Assembly: GCF_007860125.1 (NCBI RefSeq)
Contig: NZ_SJPW01000002.1
Span: 746,363 to 810,362 of the forward strand
Length of the DNA stretch: 64,000 nucleotides
Reading direction: 5' to 3'
Origin: Rubripirellula tenax
Lineage (GTDB): Bacteria; Planctomycetota; Planctomycetia; Pirellulales; Pirellulaceae
In this document: positions 59,360-64,000 of the stretch, one piece after another
Position numbering within the stretch: position 1 is the stretch's first letter
How the letters are laid out: each line of letters starts with the position of its first letter
The notes under the pieces: generated by a model
The model's database searches: none
Seen by the model: only the letters and a program-made list of their open reading frames with translations
What the model was told of the DNA's origin: nothing
Made by a program: the position numbers and the translations under genes

Positions 59360-59929
59360 ATGCGAATCATCTTCATCGGTCCGCCGGGTGTCGGTAAAGG
59401 CACCCAGTGCAAGCGGTTAACCGAGCGATTAAGAATCCCCCACCTCTCAACGGGGGAGATGTTGCGGGGTACTCGCAACGAGTCGGCTCTCGGTCGCGTG
59501 GTGGCAAGCTATATCGATGGCGGGCGTTTGGCCCCCGATTACTTGGTCATGCGGATCGTCACGAAGCGATTGCTGGCGGCGGACTGCGAAGACGGTTGCC
59601 TCTTCGACGGATTTCCGCGGACGGTCAACCAAGCTCGGATGCTGGATGAATACCTGCCGACGAAGAATCGAAAGATCGACGTCGTGCTGAATCTGGTCGC
59701 CGATCAAGAAGAGCTGATTTCACGCTTGCTAAAACGTTCGCTCGTTGAGAATCGAGCCGACGATAACGCAGAAACGATTTCAGCGCGGCTGAGAGTTTTT
59801 CATACCCAAACGGCACCGGTGTTGGACTACTACAGCGGCCGCGATTTGGTCCGCACCATCGACGGCATGCATCCTCCCGAGGACGTCTTCGCCGCGATTG
59901 AGAAACACCTCGTGCCAAAACCGTCTTAG
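59360..59929 (+). CDS. adk: Adenylate kinase
   Basis: A protein of 189 residues, the short form without a LID insertion. MRIIFIGPPGVGKGTQCKRL is the P-loop start; LSTGEMLR, GCLFDGFPRTVNQA and LLKRSLVENRADDN follow in order. It balances AMP, ADP and ATP. ATG 59360 has GGTG upstream. Located directly after secY, as in many bacteria. Confidence 0.96.
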   Translation: MRIIFIGPPGVGKGTQCKRLTERLRIPHLSTGEMLRGTRNESALGRVVASYIDGGRLAPDYLVMRIVTKRLLAADCEDGCLFDGFPRTVNQARMLDEYLPTKNRKIDVVLNLVADQEELISRLLKRSLVENRADDNAETISARLRVFHTQTAPVLDYYSGRDLVRTIDGMHPPEDVFAAIEKHLVPKPS

Positions 59930-60047
59930 ACGCATCGATTCGCTGGTATCCCAGCGTCCGTTCCGCCAACGTACTGGCGGACACTCTTCGCGTTGGCCTG
60001 TACAATGCAGACATTCTGGGCAGCTTCTTCAAGCATAGGTTTCCAAC

Positions 60048-63000
60048 GTGATCATTTCGAATTCGTCTTCTCAGGTTCGATCGCAATTTTGGGTTGCCGG
60101 GACGTTAGGAGTCATCGCCGTCATTGCGGGAATCTTGAGTCCGGCTTCCGCGTTGGCGCAAGGCTTTTTGCGTCCCATCACGGGCGCCCAATCAGGACGT
60201 TTTATTGAACCTCCGCGTGCGATCGAACAGCAGTTACGTGATGCTGACCGCGCATTGGGGGAAAAGCGTTACAGCGACGCCGTCGTGGCACTGGGTGACT
60301 TGCTCTCTCGTGACGCCGAACAGATGGACGAGTCCGACCTTACCGGGCAAGACTTTTTTCTTGGCGCAGACGAAGCCGTTGTTGGAACGCCGTTGCAAAT
60401 GAGTCTGTTTCGCGCGGCGCGTGAAATGATCGCTAGCCTTCCGTCGGCTGCGATGGAAACTTATGAACTGCGTTACGGGTCGATCGCAAAAAAATCACTG
60501 ATCGCGGCCAGCGAGAATCGTGACTGGGAACAAGTCCGTGAAGTCCGACGTCGTTTCTTTCACACGCGTGCCGGTTACGAGGCGTCGTGGTTGTTGGCGC
60601 AACGCGAGATTTATAGCGGACATCCATTGGCGGCTTCGGTCCTATTGGACGATGTTGTCACCCATCCCGGCGCTATCAAGCATTTGGGAAACGGCGTGAC
60701 CTTGCTGCATGCATCGGCGTGTCGTTTGGCGGATCGAAATGTTCCCGAACTGGGCGTCGGCGTCGTCACGCTGGCCGGCAAAGAAGAGACGATTCCGGCT
60801 ACGGACGATCAAGTGAATTGGCTTGCCAGGCATAGCGCACAACTGCCCAATTACGCGGCGGCAGAGACGTCGGATTACCCGATGTTTGGATCAACGCCCA
60901 GCCGTAACGGTGGCTCCGCCGGACAATTACCGTTGACGAATCTGCGCTGGATGTTGAACACCACAGCGAGCCCGCGCCAAGAGCGGACACTCCGAGACGT
61001 CGCGAACGAGTTGACGACCAGCGGGAAGTTGCCACCGCCGACATGGATGCCGATTCGAGTCGGCGAGCAGTTGCTGATGCGAACGACTGAGCGATTGGTG
61101 GGCGTCGACTATCGCACGGGAAAACGCCTGTGGACGTATCCCTGGCAAACCGCATTCGAAACCGCCGAAAGTGAAGATGTGGCGTTCGACGAATTGACTG
61201 GCGAAGACGATGCCAGCGATCTGCTGACCCAACGCGTGTGGAATGACGTGCCCTACGGTCAAGTCACCAGCGACGGCGAGCGAGTTTTCATGCTCAGTGA
61301 TCTCGGTGAAGTCGAGATGGCGTCGTTGAGTCCGATGATCAATTTGCGAGGTACGCGCCCGGCCGACACTAGCACCAACACGTTGGTGGCGCTCGAAATG
61401 GCAACGGAGGGCAAGTTGCTATGGCGGCTGGGTTCCGGGGCCGATGAGAATTCGCCGCTCTCCGACGCATTCTTTTTGGGTCCGCCGCTGCCCGTTGACG
61501 GCCGACTCTATGTGATGGCTGAGATCGCAGGTGACATTAACCTGTCGTGTTTGGACCCGGCGACCGGCAAGGAAATATGGCGACAACACTTGGTTGCCGT
61601 GGAATCGGGTGGGATCGATACGGATCCGATCCGACGGATCGCGGGCGCGATGCCGACGTACCACGAAGGCGTACTGGTCTGCCCCACCGGCGCCGGATCG
61701 ACGGTCGCAATCGACCTTGGCGATCGGATGCTGCGTTGGGGCATGATGTATGAACGAAATACAGAAATGGTCCGCGCGTTCAACGGTCGCGGCGCGGGGA
61801 TGGACGCCAGCCATTTGATGCAGCGTTGGGACAACGGAACTGCGATCGCAGAAGGTCAAACCGTTCTGGTCACGCCGATCGAAGCCGACCGCCTATTCGG
61901 TTTCGACTTGTTGTCCGGCAGACCCTTGTTCCCCGAAAAAAATCGCGTCGAAATGCGGTACTTGGCCGGTATCCGTGACGGACATTTTCTTGTCGTCGGC
62001 AGCAACCAAGTTCGTGCGTTCGCGATCGATGAAAACGGAACAAACACTTGGACGACTCGCGATCTGATGACCGCCGGTCAACAGACCGCAGGACGTGGCG
62101 TTTTTGGCGATGGCAACTACTTAGTGCCTACGACAACGAACCAATTGGTTTTGATTTCGCTCGACGATGGATCGGTCATCGAGCGGAGGAACACTCGGTA
62201 TCCACTGGGCAACTTGGTCGCAATCGATGGCGAAGTGATCGTGCAGAGCCCGACGGCTTTGTCGGTTGCGTTCGGCGAAGCAACGCTGGAACCGATCGTC
62301 AATCGAATGCTCTCAGAAAACCCGGATGACTTCGAAGCGTTAGTGCGAAAGTCAGAACTCTTGATCCAACGAAACCAACGCAGCGAAGCGTTGGAACTGC
62401 TCGAACGAGCACGACAGATGCAACCCGATAACGACGAAGTCCAAATGCTTAGCGTTTCCGCGATGCTTGGACTGTTGCGAGATGACGCCGAAGTTGATCC
62501 GGGATTGGTCGAAGCATTGGAAGCACTGATCGATCGCCCCGCTCAACGTGCCGAGCTGATGTCGCTTCGCATTCGCACATCACTTTCCAACGGATCCTAT
62601 GTCGAAGCGGCACAGCGATTGATCGACTTTTCGACGCTGGTGGTTTCTGAGCCCATGCTGGAATCGGTCTCGGACCAAGTCATCAATGACCCGTCGCGAC
62701 AATGCACCATGGACAGCTGGTTGGCGGCGAGGTCGGCTGAAATTGCGAATTCGGCATCGGCCGACGACTTAGCGAAGGTTAACCAACTCCTTTCCAAATT
62801 GATGGAATCGCGTCGCCAGTCATCAACGACTCTCGTCGACCGAATCTACCATCACTTTCGCCCTTTCGACGGCGTCAAGGGACTTCGCGACGAGCTGATC
62901 GATCGATATCAATCGACCGGCGAGTTTTTGAAATGGGAACGACTGATACTGGGTTCTCGCGTTGCATCCCCCCAATCGCTCGAGTCATGGTCCGCCGAAG

Positions 63001-64000
63001 ACAAAATCGGATTGGCACGACTCTACGCCGAGGCTCGGTTCGGACGGGACGCGGTCGCCATCCTTGATGCGACATCGAACGACGAATCCGAGTCTCCAGA
63101 AATTGCGTCACTACGAAAAGTGGCCCGTGCCAGCATTGGGGTTCCCCAATGGCCCAACAACGTTGACGTCTCCTGGGACTCGCGTCAAATACGAACGCGA
63201 TTCGGCAGCAACGCCCAACGGTTGTCAAAAACGCAAGTCTTGATGGGAGAACAATTCCAAGGTTGGCAATTGATCAGCGACGCCGCGACGCCGCTTGCCC
63301 TTCGCGACCCGTCGGGTGTACCGCGAATGATTCCCATTGAAACGATGCGGCAAGGTGACGACATCGACAAGGAAGCCATGATCAGCGGCGGCGCGATGTT
63401 GGTGTTGATGCCCAGTGGCTTGGTACTTGTCGATCTGAATCACGTGATCGCCGGCAGCGGCGAATCGTTGATGTGGCAACGCAACCTATCCGGTGACGGC
63501 AGCCCGATCGCTAACCGACGTGGGATCCAAACTCCGTTCGGCGATCAAGTGATTCACTATCACTTGAAATCGACGGCAGCGTCCAAAGTCATTCCCGAAT
63601 TTTCGCTCGGTCCGGTTATCGGCGATCGAGTGCTGATGCTGCAGGGCGGCGACTTGGTGGCGATTGATTTGATATCCAAGGAAACACTCTGGCGTAATTC
63701 GACGGCACCCAAAAGCGGTGTCGTTCTAAGCGATGGAACACGATGCGTTGTCGTCTCATCCGCAACTTCCGAAGTCGTTTCGTTCGACCTGCTCGATGGT
63801 CGACGATTGGATCGCCGTCCGTGGCCATACGGCGAAGTCTGGGAAGCGGCCGGCTCCCACGTGCTTGCATATCGACAACTCGACGATGAAGTTTCGCTTG
63901 AGTTGTCACTAGTCAATCCGCTGACGGATCAAGTCTTACTTAGCGAGACGACCTATTCCAGCAACGGCAGCGGACCCGATTCGACAGTGTCGTACGGACA
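60048..64000 (+). CDS. Secreted TPR and beta-propeller (PQQ-like) protein, incomplete at window end
   Basis: An open frame of more than 1317 codons from GTG 60048 (AGGT 9 nt upstream) that runs off the window. The start (SQFWVAGTLGVIAVIAGIL..ASALAQ) is a signal peptide. Residues about 60-280 are helical repeats; from about 300 come beta-propeller blades with motifs of the PQQ-binding type (LVGVDYRTGKRLWTYPW, LSCLDPATGKEIWRQH, LFGFDLLSGRPLF, LVAIDLISKETLWRNS). A helical TPR-like stretch (ALVRKSELLIQRNQRSEALELLERA) near 765-800 separates two propeller halves. No enzyme motif is seen; this kind of protein is common in planctomycetes and might gather or bind at the cell surface. Confidence 0.85.
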   Translation, partial: MIISNSSSQVRSQFWVAGTLGVIAVIAGILSPASALAQGFLRPITGAQSGRFIEPPRAIEQQLRDADRALGEKRYSDAVVALGDLLSRDAEQMDESDLTGQDFFLGADEAVVGTPLQMSLFRAAREMIASLPSAAMETYELRYGSIAKKSLIAASENRDWEQVREVRRRFFHTRAGYEASWLLAQREIYSGHPLAASVLLDDVVTHPGAIKHLGNGVTLLHASACRLADRNVPELGVGVVTLAGKEETIPATDDQVNWLARHSAQLPNYAAAETSDYPMFGSTPSRNGGSAGQLPLTNLRWMLNTTASPRQERTLRDVANELTTSGKLPPPTWMPIRVGEQLLMRTTERLVGVDYRTGKRLWTYPWQTAFETAESEDVAFDELTGEDDASDLLTQRVWNDVPYGQVTSDGERVFMLSDLGEVEMASLSPMINLRGTRPADTSTNTLVALEMATEGKLLWRLGSGADENSPLSDAFFLGPPLPVDGRLYVMAEIAGDINLSCLDPATGKEIWRQHLVAVESGGIDTDPIRRIAGAMPTYHEGVLVCPTGAGSTVAIDLGDRMLRWGMMYERNTEMVRAFNGRGAGMDASHLMQRWDNGTAIAEGQTVLVTPIEADRLFGFDLLSGRPLFPEKNRVEMRYLAGIRDGHFLVVGSNQVRAFAIDENGTNTWTTRDLMTAGQQTAGRGVFGDGNYLVPTTTNQLVLISLDDGSVIERRNTRYPLGNLVAIDGEVIVQSPTALSVAFGEATLEPIVNRMLSENPDDFEALVRKSELLIQRNQRSEALELLERARQMQPDNDEVQMLSVSAMLGLLRDDAEVDPGLVEALEALIDRPAQRAELMSLRIRTSLSNGSYVEAAQRLIDFSTLVVSEPMLESVSDQVINDPSRQCTMDSWLAARSAEIANSASADDLAKVNQLLSKLMESRRQSSTTLVDRIYHHFRPFDGVKGLRDELIDRYQSTGEFLKWERLILGSRVASPQSLESWSAEDKIGLARLYAEARFGRDAVAILDATSNDESESPEIASLRKVARASIGVPQWPNNVDVSWDSRQIRTRFGSNAQRLSKTQVLMGEQFQGWQLISDAATPLALRDPSGVPRMIPIETMRQGDDIDKEAMISGGAMLVLMPSGLVLVDLNHVIAGSGESLMWQRNLSGDGSPIANRRGIQTPFGDQVIHYHLKSTAASKVIPEFSLGPVIGDRVLMLQGGDLVAIDLISKETLWRNSTAPKSGVVLSDGTRCVVVSSATSEVVSFDLLDGRRLDRRPWPYGEVWEAAGSHVLAYRQLDDEVSLELSLVNPLTDQVLLSETTYSSNGSGPDSTVSYG

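Overview
The window comes from a planctomycete, most likely of the Pirellulaceae (Rhodopirellula/Rubripirellula type). The evidence is: a 23S-5S rRNA unit with no 16S gene in front of it, two PEP-CTERM proteins, a large surface protein with a planctomycete-style N-terminal LEQR-type motif, two DUF1598 proteins, many secreted proteins of unknown function, moderately high GC, and weak use of Shine-Dalgarno (SD) sites. No phage, plasmid or CRISPR array was seen. The only mobile-type gene is a REP-associated tyrosine transposase (RAYT).

Layout. 1-4.2 kb: a minus-strand rRNA unit in the order promoter, tRNA-Ile, tRNA-Ala, 23S, 5S. 4.5-9.6 kb: a secreted thioredoxin-fold protein, an Uma2-type nuclease-fold protein, a PEP-CTERM sugar dehydrogenase-like protein and a second PEP-CTERM protein. 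9.8-13.9 kb: a tight three-gene cassette (ATP-grasp ligase, class-V aminotransferase-like protein, diaminopimelate-decarboxylase-like protein), then an SPFH protein. 15-23.7 kb: small unknown genes, a 1120-residue lysyl-oxidase-like surface protein, an AlkD-type DNA glycosylase, 6-phosphogluconate dehydrogenase and the first DUF1598 gene. 23.9-26.2 kb: the protein-modifying aminoacyl-tRNA transferase bpt and a second DUF1598 gene. 26.3-35 kb: a membrane protein with acidic DxPD repeats, a flotillin and a 1722-residue AAA+ ATPase; a RAYT gene with its own REP palindromes sits between flotillin and ATPase. 35-47 kb: a HEAT-repeat protein, a TatD-like hydrolase coupled to pabB, an SGNH hydrolase broken by an in-frame amber codon, a STAS protein, small membrane proteins, a di-heme oxidoreductase, a lipoprotein and a DUF2752 protein.

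47.2-59.9 kb holds the ribosomal protein superoperon rpsJ-rplCDWB-rpsS-rplV-rpsC-rplP-rpmC-rpsQ-rplNXE-rpsNH-rplFR-rpsE-rplO-secY-adk behind a good sigma-70-type promoter. It lacks rpmD. It contains unusual heptanucleotide arrays directly in front of several start codons, a long rpsC/rplP overlap and an rpsE gene with no canonical start codon for its N-terminal tail. The last 4 kb is an incomplete gene for a secreted TPR/beta-propeller protein running off the window end.

The items most worth a second look are the ATP-grasp/PLP/PLP cassette, the DxPD-repeat protein/flotillin/giant ATPase module, the rpsE start, the heptad arrays of the ribosomal operon, the amber-interrupted hydrolase and the two families of palindromic repeats. 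All assignments rest on reading the sequence; no database search was run.
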